DNA of 64,000 nucleotides from Sphingobacterium sp. ML3W (GCF_029542085.1 NZ_CP107036.1:6076001-6140000); one strand, 5' to 3'; counted from the stretch's first letter, positions 1-8,705 are shown. Numbers and translations are program-made. The notes: generated by a model not told the origin, from the letters alone.

Positions 1-485
1 AACCACAGGTAATACGTCATGATTTGGGGTTTGATGGCGCTTATGAAGAGGAAACTCCATTTGCTGAAAGTGATTTTCAATTGAAAACTTCACCTTCTGT
101 TTTTCAGTTTCAAATGCCGACAGTATTTGATTCATATGCTGCTCCATCATCATCAGACTATGATGAAAGACCTACGTTTTCTTCTAGCACAACCAATGAG
201 CAGATCGAAGTGCCTCAGGTCGAAGAAGAGCAGGTTTCGTTTGAGGATCAATTGGTACGTACAAAAGAGCGTATCCTGCGCTTGAAAGAACTAAGCATGA
301 AATTGAAATCTTCGAATGGTCTTCATGAGTTGGAAAATGAGCCAGCTTACAAAAGAAAGCAAATGTCATTGGAGGATACACCACATTCTTCGCAGTCACA
401 AGTCTCTCGCTTTACATTGTCATTTGAGGATGGAAATACCGAGATTCGACCAAATAATTCATTTTTACACGACAATGTAGATTAA
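1..485 (+). CDS. ftsZ: Cell division protein FtsZ, C-terminal part (5' truncated by window edge)
   Basis: Only the tail is present; the reading frame is open from base 3 and enters from the left edge, so no start codon belongs here. The visible residues are an acidic, Ser/Pro-rich linker (about 90 residues), a basic helix around LKELSMKLK, then the ELENEPAYKRK segment and a terminal NNSFLHDNVD. I recognise this tail arrangement as that of Bacteroidota FtsZ, the tubulin-like GTPase that forms the division ring. The GTP-binding core lies outside the window, so the call rests on the tail alone. A strong terminator follows 20 bases after the stop, consistent with ftsZ ending the division/cell-wall cluster. 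Confidence 0.8.
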   Translation, partial: PQVIRHDLGFDGAYEEETPFAESDFQLKTSPSVFQFQMPTVFDSYAAPSSSDYDERPTFSSSTTNEQIEVPQVEEEQVSFEDQLVRTKERILRLKELSMKLKSSNGLHELENEPAYKRKQMSLEDTPHSSQSQVSRFTLSFEDGNTEIRPNNSFLHDNVD

Positions 486-502
486 TCGAATTGACATAAA
501 AT

Positions 503-538
503 ACTAAAAAAGCCATCCAATCGGATGGCTTTTTTAGT
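503..538 (+). terminator. Intrinsic terminator after ftsZ
   Basis: A perfect 16-bp inverted repeat (503-518 and 523-538) with a 4-base loop and a run of T on the right arm. It is A/T-rich at the base, so it can work on both strands. Confidence 0.85.
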
Positions 539-574
539 ATCTTTAAATACCGATATAATACAATTATACAAGCT

Positions 575-1717
575 ATGACTAAAAAATTAAATAACCCTGT
601 ATGGGTGATGAGTTCTGCCTTTGATAAATTGTCACTACCAGAATTGATTCAAACAACAAAAAGAATTGGCGCCGGTGGAATTGACCTTTGTGTTTTTAGA
701 AAAGATGGCACGCGTGAGGACCATACAGCTACACATTTGGACTATGAGGGATTTACACCAGTAAAAGCTAAAGAGACGCTAGAATTGTTTAATCAGGCCG
801 ATTTAAAGCTTTCGCTTGGAGCCTTTGAGAATATGATTGGAGGAGATCCCGAACAGCGTGTGAAAAACCAGAATCACCTATTAAAATTGATCCGGATTGC
901 CCATTTGCTGGGTGGTGATGAGAATAATGTCAAAGTTGGTACTTTCGTCGGTTATAATCACGAATTGGGAAATCAGCTAGATGGATTTCAGAAAAACCTG
1001 GATGAATATAAACGCGTATTTGCACCAATTGTTAATTACGCTGAGAGTCTTGGGGTAACAATACTATATGAAAACTGTCCTATGGAGGGCTGGCGTTCTT
1101 CAAGGTATAGTTCTACCTACAACAACTTGCCTGCCGTCTTGGCAGCACGTAAATTGATGTATGCAATGGTGCCTAGTAAAGCACATGGTGAAATTTACGA
1201 TCCTTCACATGATGTTTGGCAAAATACAAACCCAATTGACGTCATTCGTAATACTGATATCAGTAGATTGCAGCGTATACATGTGAAAACTACGCGAAAT
1301 CTGCAAACAACTGCTCGTGTAGACTGGGGTGGAATGTATCCCATGCAACATGTCGATGCTGAACTAGCAAAAAAAGCAAATGTGAGTATTCCGGGGCATG
1401 ACTGGGATAGACATCACTATGAAGCGATGCTTCCGGGATTTGGTGGATCAGATAGCATGGATTGGCGTGGTTTTGTTGATCTACTTCAGGAACGTGGATT
1501 CAAAGGGCCATTTGAAATTGAAAATGAGGCAAAAAATTCAAAAGATACGGGTGATTTCTCAGCAACAGTACAGGGATTTACGACTTGTCTTAATTTCTTA
1601 GCTCCTATGTTATGGGATTTGGAAGCTGAGGTTGGTTACGCTTATAAAAAATCTGAACCTTTAAAAGATATCAATGCAAAAGATATTCCGGTTATTACGA
1701 TGGATGATCTAATCTAA
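575..1717 (+). CDS. Sugar phosphate isomerase/epimerase family protein (TIM barrel)
   Basis: A 380-residue soluble protein with no signal peptide. It resembles the xylose-isomerase-like TIM-barrel superfamily (AP endonuclease 2 fold). Candidate metal-binding positions are the Glu in ILYENCPMEGW (about 170), the Asp/His in YDPSHDVW (about 210), the HVKTT strand and the late Glu in GPFEIENEA. Such enzymes isomerise or epimerise sugars or polyols using a divalent metal; the substrate cannot be told from sequence. It stands alone between two terminators, downstream of ftsZ and convergent with the response regulator. The ATG at 575 is the first in frame. Confidence 0.75.
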   Translation: MTKKLNNPVWVMSSAFDKLSLPELIQTTKRIGAGGIDLCVFRKDGTREDHTATHLDYEGFTPVKAKETLELFNQADLKLSLGAFENMIGGDPEQRVKNQNHLLKLIRIAHLLGGDENNVKVGTFVGYNHELGNQLDGFQKNLDEYKRVFAPIVNYAESLGVTILYENCPMEGWRSSRYSSTYNNLPAVLAARKLMYAMVPSKAHGEIYDPSHDVWQNTNPIDVIRNTDISRLQRIHVKTTRNLQTTARVDWGGMYPMQHVDAELAKKANVSIPGHDWDRHHYEAMLPGFGGSDSMDWRGFVDLLQERGFKGPFEIENEAKNSKDTGDFSATVQGFTTCLNFLAPMLWDLEAEVGYAYKKSEPLKDINAKDIPVITMDDLI

Positions 1718-1721
1718 AAAA

Positions 1722-1759
1722 AATACACTCCAACAACATTCTAATTGTTGGAGTGTATT
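1722..1759. terminator. Bidirectional terminator between convergent genes
   Basis: A perfect 15-bp stem (1722-1736 and 1745-1759) around an 8-base loop. It overlaps the stop codon of the minus-strand response regulator and lies just past the stop of the plus-strand isomerase. Confidence 0.8.
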
Positions 1760-2382
1760 CTGAAAAGTTCAATTAGCTCAGGAATATTGGAAACATTTAA
1801 TTTCTCAAATATTCTGCTTTTATAGGTGCTTACAGTTGATGGGCTCAGCTCAAGTAGACCCGATACCTCAATGATTCCTAGACCTTTGATCAGTTGTTTT
1901 GCCACATCTACCTCTCTGTTTGACAAGCGTGCCAATGGATTTAATTTCGTGAGTTCGGATTTACTCTGAGTCAATTTTTGGACATATAAATCCTGTACAT
2001 TGCTCGACATATACTTACCTCTTTCTTGGATAGCTAATATAGCGTGACTCAATTCTGCCATCGCGGTAGTTTTATTGAGATAGCCTACTGCTCCAGCTTC
2101 AATATAGCGTAAAGCATATAATGATTCATCATAAGATGAGAAAATTAGAATTTTTATAGTAGGTTGAATCTGTAGGATTTCTTCAACAACTCTAATATTA
2201 TTTCCTCCTGGCATATTGATGTCCAGTAATAATAGATCGAAATCTTCCAGTTTTATCTTTTCTAGTACCTCGTCGAAATTTTCGGCTTGAAATATTTCCG
2301 CTTTTTTAAGGGTCTCCTTAATAATAACGGAAGCTCCGAGTCGTACAATACCGTGGTCGTCTGCAATAAGAATCTTCTTCAT
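1741..2382 (-). CDS. NarL/FixJ (LuxR-type) response regulator transcription factor
   Basis: A 213-residue two-domain regulator. The receiver domain (about 1-120) has the acidic pair D8/D9, the phospho-acceptor Asp at about 54 in LLLLDINMP and the conserved Lys at about 104 in YLNKTTA. A LuxR-type helix-turn-helix (about 150-210) begins LSNREVDVAKQL and contains the recognition segment SPSTVSTYKSRIFEKL. It should be phosphorylated by a histidine kinase and bind DNA as a dimer. No kinase gene is next to it, so it is an orphan in this window. Its targets are unknown. Confidence 0.9.
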   Translation of the reverse strand: MKKILIADDHGIVRLGASVIIKETLKKAEIFQAENFDEVLEKIKLEDFDLLLLDINMPGGNNIRVVEEILQIQPTIKILIFSSYDESLYALRYIEAGAVGYLNKTTAMAELSHAILAIQERGKYMSSNVQDLYVQKLTQSKSELTKLNPLARLSNREVDVAKQLIKGLGIIEVSGLLELSPSTVSTYKSRIFEKLNVSNIPELIELFRIHSNN

Positions 2383-2626
2383 AGATACTTTATATTATTC
2401 TGGGCTTTAATTACCGTACGAAATTTAAAGTACTATCAATATACAATATATCTTGATATTTTGCCCTAGTTAACGAGCAAATATAGCAAATTAAGTTAAT
2501 AAAAAACTTGAGCATATCGTTTTAGGTCATAATTTTAAAAATAGGATTTAAGATAGAAAAATATACGACAATAAAGACTCGCGATAAAAAAGTGGTTTAT
2601 TTTAATTAGATTTATGTGACAATTAC

Positions 2627-2634
2627 TAGTTTTG
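2627..2634 (+). promoter_or_regulatory. Candidate -7 box for mscL
   Basis: TAGTTTTG fits the Bacteroidota -7 consensus TAnnTTTG and lies 31 bases before the mscL ATG. A convincing -33 TTTG at the right distance is not seen, so this is a weak call. Confidence 0.35.
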
Positions 2635-2665
2635 GTAAAATTTTAAAAGATTAAATGGTTTTAAT

Positions 2666-3073
2666 ATGGGATTTTTAAAAGAATTTAAAGAGTTCGCAAT
2701 GCGCGGAAGCGTTGTTGATTTGGCTGTCGGTGTTGTTATCGGTGGGGCATTTGGTAAAATTGTTACCTCATTGGTTGACGATATTATCATGCCGCCCATA
2801 GGTTATTTAACAGGTGGCGTAGATTTTTCATCCAAGAAAATTATACTTAAAGTTGCGGACGAGGCCACAAAGCAAGCTGAAGTTTCTATTAACTATGGGA
2901 ATTTTATCAATGTGATCATCCAGTTTATAATTGTTGCATTATGTATTTTTACTGTTATTAAAGCATTAAATTCGTTAAAACGCAAAGAGGAGGCTGCTCC
3001 TGCCGCTCCAGCTGCACCAACAAAAGAAGAAACATTGTTGACAGAGATCAGAGATATTCTGAAAACTAAATAA
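2666..3073 (+). CDS. mscL: Large-conductance mechanosensitive channel MscL
   Basis: A 135-residue inner-membrane channel that opens under membrane tension to release solutes during osmotic downshock. The N-terminal amphipathic helix FLKEFKEFAMRGSVVDLAVGV and the pore helix with GVVIGGAFGKIV are textbook MscL. TM2 covers about residues 75-97 (NFINVIIQFIIVALCIFTV). An Ala/Pro linker and the C-terminal helix LLTEIRDILK follow. The length matches the family. It is monocistronic, with its own upstream space and a terminator at 3099-3130. Confidence 0.97.
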   Translation: MGFLKEFKEFAMRGSVVDLAVGVVIGGAFGKIVTSLVDDIIMPPIGYLTGGVDFSSKKIILKVADEATKQAEVSINYGNFINVIIQFIIVALCIFTVIKALNSLKRKEEAAPAAPAAPTKEETLLTEIRDILKTK

Positions 3074-3098
3074 TTTCAAATTTTATTTGATTTCGAAT

Positions 3099-3130
3099 AA
3101 AACAGAGGAGTACCACTTCTCTGTTTTTTA
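3099..3130 (+). terminator. Terminator after mscL
   Basis: Inverted arms AACAGAG (3101-3107) and CTCTGTT (3119-3125), extended by weaker inner pairing, followed by a run of T. Confidence 0.7.
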
Positions 3131-3221
3131 TTCTTGTGCAATTTGTAAATTGGTTTTTTAGGCTGTCAATGAATAAATTAGAGATGACTTTTTACTTAAA
3201 GTCTAAATGTTCTCAATATTG

Positions 3222-3253
3222 TTTGTTTTTGTCTAAAATAAACTTTACTTTTG
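3222..3253 (+). promoter_or_regulatory. Promoter of rpmH-rnpA-yidD-tsaB
   Basis: TTTG at 3222-3225, a 20-base spacer, then TACTTTTG at 3246-3253. This is an exact match to the TTTG-N19/20-TAnnTTTG promoter of the Bacteroidota primary sigma factor, about 60 bases upstream of the rpmH start. Confidence 0.7.
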
Positions 3254-3312
3254 CATTCCTCTTGGGGAGTTTTGTATTAATTGAAGTAAGAACAAATTAG
3301 CATAATAGCGTC

Positions 3313-3471
3313 ATGAAAAGAACATTTCAGCCATCGCAAAGAAAAAGAAGAAACAAACACGGTTTTAGAGAGCGCATGAGCTCTGCAAACGGTAGAAGAG
3401 TATTAGCTTCACGTAGAGCTAAAGGTAGAAAACGTCTTACAGTGTCTGACGAATACCGTCACAAAGGTTAA
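3313..3471 (+). CDS. rpmH: 50S ribosomal protein L34
   Basis: A 52-residue, very basic protein beginning MKRTFQPSQRKRRNKHGFRE, the universal L34 signature, and ending DEYRHKG. It is a structural protein of the large ribosomal subunit. It is followed 60 bases later by rnpA, the classical bacterial order. The upstream promoter is clear. Its small size makes it easy to miss, but the composition and motif are unmistakable. Confidence 0.97.
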   Translation: MKRTFQPSQRKRRNKHGFRERMSSANGRRVLASRRAKGRKRLTVSDEYRHKG

Positions 3472-3531
3472 TCTTTGACAAGGATCGGTGGCCGCTTATA
3501 AGAGCTTTTTCTGATAAGATTAAGTCATCGT

Positions 3532-3948
3532 ATGAGAAATACATTTACAAAAGAAGAACGGTTATGTGCGAAAAGGCGTATTGATACGCTTTTTAAAAGC
3601 GGTTCTTCTTTTGTTTTGTACCCTTTTAGAATTGTTTTTGTATTCGAAAAAAACAGTGAGACTGAAAATTCACCCCCCTGTCAGTCTATTATATCCGTTT
3701 CCAAACGTAGGTTCAAAAGAGCAGTAGATCGCAATACGATAAAGCGTATGATGCGTGAAGGCTATCGTCTCCAGAAATCGAATGATTTGATTCCTTTTTT
3801 GTTGAAACATAATGTAACTTTGTATTTAGCTATTCAGTACGTGGGCAAACAAATCTTAGCATATGATGTGTTCCATACCGCGATGAATAAAATGCTGAAA
3901 AAATTACAGGATGAATGTGCTGATGCTTATTTGGAAAAAGGGAATTAA
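3532..3948 (+). CDS. rnpA: Ribonuclease P protein component
   Basis: A 138-residue basic protein that binds the RNase P RNA and helps cleave the 5' leader of pre-tRNA. The start FTKEERLCAKRRIDTLFKSG is typical of the N-terminus. The RNR signature appears in SKRRFKRAVDRNTIKRMMRE at about residues 59-78. It lies between rpmH and yidD and overlaps yidD by 38 bases, so the two are translationally linked. Length and motif are normal. Confidence 0.96.
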   Translation: MRNTFTKEERLCAKRRIDTLFKSGSSFVLYPFRIVFVFEKNSETENSPPCQSIISVSKRRFKRAVDRNTIKRMMREGYRLQKSNDLIPFLLKHNVTLYLAIQYVGKQILAYDVFHTAMNKMLKKLQDECADAYLEKGN

Positions 3949-4165
3949 ACCTTTCTTTAGTTTTATTTTCTTAACTATTATTCGTTTCTATCAATTGTTT
4001 ATTTCACCATTTTTGGGCGCCAATTGTCGGTATACACCTACTTGTTCTCAATATGGCAAGGAGGCTATTCTAAAATATGGGCCTTTTAAAGGTGGGTGGA
4101 TGGCTTTGAAGCGAATTGGACGTTGTAATCCTTGGGGCGGCCATGGCCATGATCCTGTACCTTGA
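3911..4165 (+). CDS. yidD: Membrane protein insertion efficiency factor YidD
   Basis: An 84-residue protein of the UPF0161 family that assists YidC-dependent membrane protein insertion. The hallmark is the cysteine-containing core GANCRYTPTCSQYGKEAI, followed by GGWMALKRIGRCNPWGGHG. An amphipathic or membrane-associated N-terminal helix precedes it. The gene overlaps rnpA by 38 bases in another frame; an internal ATG at 3923 would also give a plausible start. The usual partner yidC is not downstream here; tsaB follows instead. Confidence 0.94.
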   Translation: MNVLMLIWKKGIKPFFSFIFLTIIRFYQLFISPFLGANCRYTPTCSQYGKEAILKYGPFKGGWMALKRIGRCNPWGGHGHDPVP

Positions 4166-4179
4166 TCTCAATATAAACG

Positions 4180-4881
4180 ATGAATAATTTAATTTTACAA
4201 ATTGATACCTCAACCACCGTTTGTTCGGTTGCCTTAAGTGAAAATGGACAGACATTGGCTGTGATAGATCTTGATGAACCTAATGCGCATGCTGCTAAAC
4301 TGACTGTTTTGATTGAGCAAATTTTGTCTGAAACAGAGCATTCTATGAAAGAACTGGCCGCGATAGCGGTGAGCATGGGACCGGGATCTTATACAGGGCT
4401 GCGTATTGGGGTGTCCACAGCAAAAGGTCTTTGTTATGGTTTAGATATACCTATGATTGCGATCAATACGCTTGAAGCATTGTTTTTTGGATATCAAGAG
4501 CAATTTGGACTGCAAGAAAACGAAGCTTTTATACCAATGTTGGATGCACGTCGCATGGAAGTATATTCTGCAATTTATGACCATAAGCGTGACCTTGTAA
4601 AACCTACTTCGGCAGAAATAATTGACGCTGATTATTATGAAGAACTGTTGACTACATACAATCGTGTTAATCTATTTGGCTCAGGTGCTGATAAATTTGA
4701 TATATTGTTTGATACTAACGAACGGGTGAATGTGCAGTTGGGGTTTAAAGATTCGGCTGCATTTTTATCACAATTGGCGTTTGATAAATTTCAAAATAAA
4801 GAATTCGAGGATGTAGCCTATTTTGAGCCTTTCTATCTGAAAGACTTTGTGGTAATGACAAAGAAAAAGGTTGGCTTATAG
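4180..4881 (+). CDS. tsaB: tRNA threonylcarbamoyladenosine biosynthesis protein TsaB
   Basis: A 233-residue ASKHA-fold protein that partners TsaD and TsaE in making the t6A37 modification of ANN-decoding tRNAs. The N-terminus LILQIDTSTTVCSVAL is the first phosphate-binding loop. The diagnostic VSMGPGSYTGLRIGVSTAKGL follows at about residues 66-86. It is 14 bases after yidD, so likely co-transcribed from the rpmH promoter. Its 3' end overlaps the convergent corA gene by 6 bases, leaving no room for a terminator. The MtaB enzyme that thiolates t6A is encoded at 25,677. Confidence 0.94.
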   Translation: MNNLILQIDTSTTVCSVALSENGQTLAVIDLDEPNAHAAKLTVLIEQILSETEHSMKELAAIAVSMGPGSYTGLRIGVSTAKGLCYGLDIPMIAINTLEALFFGYQEQFGLQENEAFIPMLDARRMEVYSAIYDHKRDLVKPTSAEIIDADYYEELLTTYNRVNLFGSGADKFDILFDTNERVNVQLGFKDSAAFLSQLAFDKFQNKEFEDVAYFEPFYLKDFVVMTKKKVGL

Positions 4882-5781
4882 CCAACCTTTTCTTTTGAAC
4901 CATAAGTAAATGGCCATCGAAATAGCAACCATGATTGCCATAGCAATGGGGTAACCATAATACCATTCCAGTTCTGGCATATTTTTAAAATTCATTCCAT
5001 ATACTCCAGCCACAAATGTAATCGGCATAAAAAAGACTGAGAAAATCGTCAAAATACGCATGATTTCGTTCGTGTGATTTGATGATATATTAAAGAATAC
5101 ATTCAATAATTGCGCAACATTCTCAGATAAGTTTTCATACAATGTCGAGGTGCGTATCTGAAGATCTTTTAAGTCTCGCGTGTATACGTCTTTTTTGGAG
5201 GACGAATGAAAATGTTCGATGACCTCCTTATACAAGAAAATAACCTTTCTGGCGACATCTATTTGCCGTTTGATGAAATATAGATTTTTCAGTACAGGCT
5301 GTTGCTTCATGCGTTTCAGAAAGATCAGTTCTTCGTAAGAATCAATGCGTGTGGATAATTGTTCCAATGTCTTGCTAAAAGTGAAAACCGCAGCTGTAGT
5401 AATAAATACAGCCAGTTTTCGGCTATTTTTTGTCTTTACGCTCGTAAATTCAATGTTTTTGAGCTTCTCTAAAAATTCAATACGACGTTTGTGTACAGTG
5501 ATTACAAAATCACTTCCATAGAAGATTGTTAGGCGATCTGTTACTTCACCGATACTGTCCGAATTCTCTTTGAAATTATCAGACATGACCCGGAGAATAA
5601 CAAACGTGTAGTTTTCAAATTCTTCAATTTTAGGGAGATGATCCGGTTCCTTGGAATCCTTAATGGAGGCATCATTTAGATTATATCTTTCCTTGATGAA
5701 CGCAAAATCTTCTGAGGTAGGCTCGGAGATATCAATCCATTCGTAATTTGCGATTTCTTTTTCAACAATCGTTTTGATCAT
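4876..5781 (-). CDS. corA: Magnesium/cobalt transporter CorA
   Basis: A 301-residue CorA-family divalent cation channel. The large cytoplasmic N-terminal domain (about 1-235) is alpha/beta and helical. Two membrane helices close the protein, with the selectivity motif YGMNF in the loop between TM1 (about 246-266) and TM2 (about 275-293), and a basic KRKGWL tail. The family acts as a pentamer in the inner membrane to import Mg2+. The gene is monocistronic on the minus strand and convergent with tsaB, overlapping by 6 bases. Confidence 0.93.
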   Translation of the reverse strand: MIKTIVEKEIANYEWIDISEPTSEDFAFIKERYNLNDASIKDSKEPDHLPKIEEFENYTFVILRVMSDNFKENSDSIGEVTDRLTIFYGSDFVITVHKRRIEFLEKLKNIEFTSVKTKNSRKLAVFITTAAVFTFSKTLEQLSTRIDSYEELIFLKRMKQQPVLKNLYFIKRQIDVARKVIFLYKEVIEHFHSSSKKDVYTRDLKDLQIRTSTLYENLSENVAQLLNVFFNISSNHTNEIMRILTIFSVFFMPITFVAGVYGMNFKNMPELEWYYGYPIAMAIMVAISMAIYLWFKRKGWL

Positions 5782-5883
5782 AAATCTAATTTATACAAAG
5801 ACAAGATACTAAACAATTTTGTTTGTTGCCAATACTTGCAGAAAGGGGGGCTTTTTAATCAGTAGGCTCGGAAGCTTAATAAA

Positions 5884-5914
5884 TCAAAAAAGCCATCAAA
5901 TGTTATGATGGCTT
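5884..5914 (-). terminator. Terminator after the Skp-like lipoprotein gene
   Basis: On the minus strand, arms 905-911 and 891-897 (5,9xx and 5,8xx; GCCATCA/TGATGGC) are followed by six T and a further T-rich tail, 24 bases after the stop codon. Confidence 0.75.
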
Positions 5915-5937
5915 TCCTGATATTTATCTTAGTCTTC

Positions 5938-6555
5938 TTATTTGTTGGAAGATTTGTATTCGTCATTTAACTGTTTGATTACTTCATTGGTGATTTCCAG
6001 AGAAGGATCAGCATATAATACAGTAGGATTAGATTTAGAATAAGTCAGTACAAGTTTATAACCGTTATCTGAAGCATGTTTTTTCAAAAACTCAGTGATT
6101 TTATTGTACACGTTGTTGAATTCTTCTGACTCATCTTTGGCGAGGGATGAAGAAGCCGTCTGATCTAATCTTGCCAACTCATCTTGTTTACGCGCTAATT
6201 TTTGTTCGGTAGCTTGTCTATCTGCAGCAGACATTGTAGCGGCATTTTTTTGATAGTCAGCAACCTCACGTTGAAACGCAGCACTTTTAGCTTGAAGATC
6301 AGCTTGCGCTTTTTTTACTTTGTTTTCAAGCTTTGATTTGATGTCTTTAAAATATTGATATTTTTCCGAAAGTGAATCAGAATTTAAATAAACGATTTTA
6401 TCCTTGTTGCTGCCTTGACTCTCTTTGCTTACAGCGTTTGAATCATTTTTGGAGGGTTCATTTTGCGTTTTCGCACCTTGATTACATGATACGATTGTTC
6501 CAGCCAATAAAAGACCAAAGGAAACTTTCGATACAATTGAAAATATAGTGTTCAT
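5938..6555 (-). CDS. OmpH/Skp-family outer-membrane lipoprotein
   Basis: A 205-residue protein with a lipoprotein signal: a hydrophobic segment ends in the lipobox IVSC, with Cys at about 24. After a Ser/Asn-rich spacer, VYLNSDSLSEKYQYFKDIKSKLENKVKKAQ and the long Lys/Ala/Gln-rich coiled coil (about 60-145) match the OmpH/Skp fold. The closing part NGYKLVLTYSKSNPTVLYADPSLEITNEVIKQLN is the typical body end. Skp chaperones unfolded outer-membrane proteins in the periplasm. The family is usually cleaved by signal peptidase I; here a Cys suggests membrane anchoring. Confidence 0.85.
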   Translation of the reverse strand: MNTIFSIVSKVSFGLLLAGTIVSCNQGAKTQNEPSKNDSNAVSKESQGSNKDKIVYLNSDSLSEKYQYFKDIKSKLENKVKKAQADLQAKSAAFQREVADYQKNAATMSAADRQATEQKLARKQDELARLDQTASSSLAKDESEEFNNVYNKITEFLKKHASDNGYKLVLTYSKSNPTVLYADPSLEITNEVIKQLNDEYKSSNK

Positions 6556-6691
6556 TTTTTTATTATTTGCGAATTAATACTGAAACAAACCTAACATAAA
6601 AAAATCGAAATTCTAATTTTTAACCATAAAAAAGTAAAATTATCGACCATTTGATTGTTTGGGATTATCCGTTTAATACTTCACCGCAGAC

Positions 6692-6722
6692 TTGATAAAT
6701 CGGTCAAAATTTCGTATTTTTG
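6692..6722 (+). promoter_or_regulatory. gyrB promoter
   Basis: TTG at 6692-6694, a 20-base spacer, then TATTTTTG at 6715-6722, a full TTG-N20-TAnnTTTG match. A TTG at 6720 that could extend the gyrB frame falls inside this -7 box, so translation must begin further down, at the ATG at 6747. Confidence 0.7.
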
Positions 6723-6746
6723 AATATTACATTTAACAGTTTTTCA

Positions 6747-8705
6747 ATGAGCGAAGAAAAGAAAAATGCATCCACCTACTCGGCCGATAATATTCAGGTA
6801 TTAGAGGGTTTAGAGGCGGTTCGTAAGCGTCCATCCATGTATATTGGTGATACCGGTGTAAAAGGATTACACCACTTGGTATACGAGGTTGTAGACAATT
6901 CAATCGACGAAGCTGTAGCAGGGTACTGTACAGATATCTTTGTTACTATCCATAAAGACAATTCAATTTCTGTTCGGGATAACGGTCGTGGTATCCCTAC
7001 CGGAATCAACAAAAAAGAGAATAAATCAGCGTTGGAACTCGTTATGACGGTATTACATGCTGGTGGTAAGTTTGACAAAGATACATACAAAGTATCTGGG
7101 GGTCTACATGGTGTGGGGGTATCTTGTGTGAACGCATTGTCTACACTTTTGAAAGCTGAGGTACACCGCGATGGAAAAGTATACCAACAAGAGTATCAAA
7201 TCGGTAAACCTTTATACGATGTAAAAGAAGTTGGTGTCTCTGATAAGACAGGTACAATTGTAACATTCCATCCGGATGCAACAATATTCACACAGACCAC
7301 AGTATATAATTACGATACTTTGGCCAATCGACTTCGTGAGCTTGCATTCTTGAATAAAGGAGTAAGCCTGACTTTGGATGACGAGCGTGAAACTAACGAA
7401 GACGGTTCAGAAAAGAAAGAAACTTTCCATTCTGAAGGTGGTTTGAAAGAATTTGTCAAATTCTTGGACGGTACACGTCAAGCATTGATTCCTGAGCCAA
7501 TCTATGTAGAGGGAATTAAACAAGGTATTCCTGTGGAGTTGGCTTTACAATATAACGATACTTATTCTGAGAATGTCCATTCTTATGTAAATAATATCAA
7601 CACGATCGAGGGTGGTTCACACGTAGCGGGTTTCCGCAGAGGTTTGACACGTACCTTGAAAGCATATGCTGATAAATCAGGTTTGCTTAAAAACTTAAAA
7701 GTCGAAATTACTGGTGATGATTTCCGTGAGGGATTGACTGCTGTCATTTCGGTGAAGGTTGCTGAGCCTCAATTTGAAGGACAAACAAAAACCAAGTTAG
7801 GTAACTCCGAGGTAATGGGAGCTGTAGATGTGGCTGTTGGTGAGATTTTAGGTGTTTACCTTGAAGAAAACCCACGTGAAGCGAAATCTATTGTTCAAAA
7901 GGTTGTTATCGCAGCCCAAGCGCGTGCAGCAGCACGTAAAGCTCGTGACTTGGTACAACGCAAAACTGTAATGGGCGGTTCCGGGCTTCCAGGTAAATTG
8001 GCCGATTGTCAAGATAATGACCCTACCAAATGTGAGATTTATTTTGTCGAGGGGGATTCTGCGGGCGGTACAGCTAAGTCTGGCCGTGACCGGAAGCACC
8101 AAGCCATTATGCCATTACGAGGTAAGATCCTGAACGTTGAAAAAGCAATGGAACATAAGATCTATGAAAATGAAGAGATCAAAAATATGTTTACTGCTTT
8201 AGGTGTAAGCGTTGGTACCGCTGAAGATGCCAAAGCGTTGAATATTGATAAATTACGCTACCACCGTATCATTATCATGACCGATGCCGATGTGGATGGT
8301 TCCCACATTACGACTTTGATTCTGACATTCTATTTTAGATATATGAAAGAATTGATCGAAAGAGGATATGTGTACATTGCTACTCCTCCTTTGTACCTTG
8401 TGAAAAAGGGTAAAGAACATGAGTATGCATGGAATGAGGACCAACGTATTAATGCTATTCAACGCCTAAAAGGAACAGGTAAAGAAGATAGTGTACATGT
8501 ACAGCGTTATAAAGGTCTAGGTGAGATGAATGCGGAGCAATTATGGGATACAACAATGAACCCTGAAACACGTACATTGCGTCAAGTAACTATTGAAAAC
8601 GCAGCCGAATGTGACCGTATTTTCTCGATGTTAATGGGAGATGAAGTTGCACCTCGTCGTGAATTTATTGAGAAAAATGCACGCTACGCAAAAATTGATA
8701 TCTAA
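6747..8705 (+). CDS. gyrB: DNA gyrase subunit B
   Basis: A 652-residue type IIA topoisomerase ATPase subunit that, with GyrA, introduces negative supercoils. The GHKL ATPase motifs are all visible: EVVDNSIDEA, DNGRGIP and GGLHGVGVSCVNALS. A transducer domain follows. The TOPRIM motifs are YFVEGDSAGGTAKSGRDR and MTDADVDGSH, and the C-terminal QRYKGLGEMN segment is standard. The ATG at 6747 is chosen because an upstream in-frame TTG lies in the promoter. The length is that of the short GyrB class without the enterobacterial insertion. Confidence 0.97.
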   Translation: MSEEKKNASTYSADNIQVLEGLEAVRKRPSMYIGDTGVKGLHHLVYEVVDNSIDEAVAGYCTDIFVTIHKDNSISVRDNGRGIPTGINKKENKSALELVMTVLHAGGKFDKDTYKVSGGLHGVGVSCVNALSTLLKAEVHRDGKVYQQEYQIGKPLYDVKEVGVSDKTGTIVTFHPDATIFTQTTVYNYDTLANRLRELAFLNKGVSLTLDDERETNEDGSEKKETFHSEGGLKEFVKFLDGTRQALIPEPIYVEGIKQGIPVELALQYNDTYSENVHSYVNNINTIEGGSHVAGFRRGLTRTLKAYADKSGLLKNLKVEITGDDFREGLTAVISVKVAEPQFEGQTKTKLGNSEVMGAVDVAVGEILGVYLEENPREAKSIVQKVVIAAQARAAARKARDLVQRKTVMGGSGLPGKLADCQDNDPTKCEIYFVEGDSAGGTAKSGRDRKHQAIMPLRGKILNVEKAMEHKIYENEEIKNMFTALGVSVGTAEDAKALNIDKLRYHRIIIMTDADVDGSHITTLILTFYFRYMKELIERGYVYIATPPLYLVKKGKEHEYAWNEDQRINAIQRLKGTGKEDSVHVQRYKGLGEMNAEQLWDTTMNPETRTLRQVTIENAAECDRIFSMLMGDEVAPRREFIEKNARYAKIDI

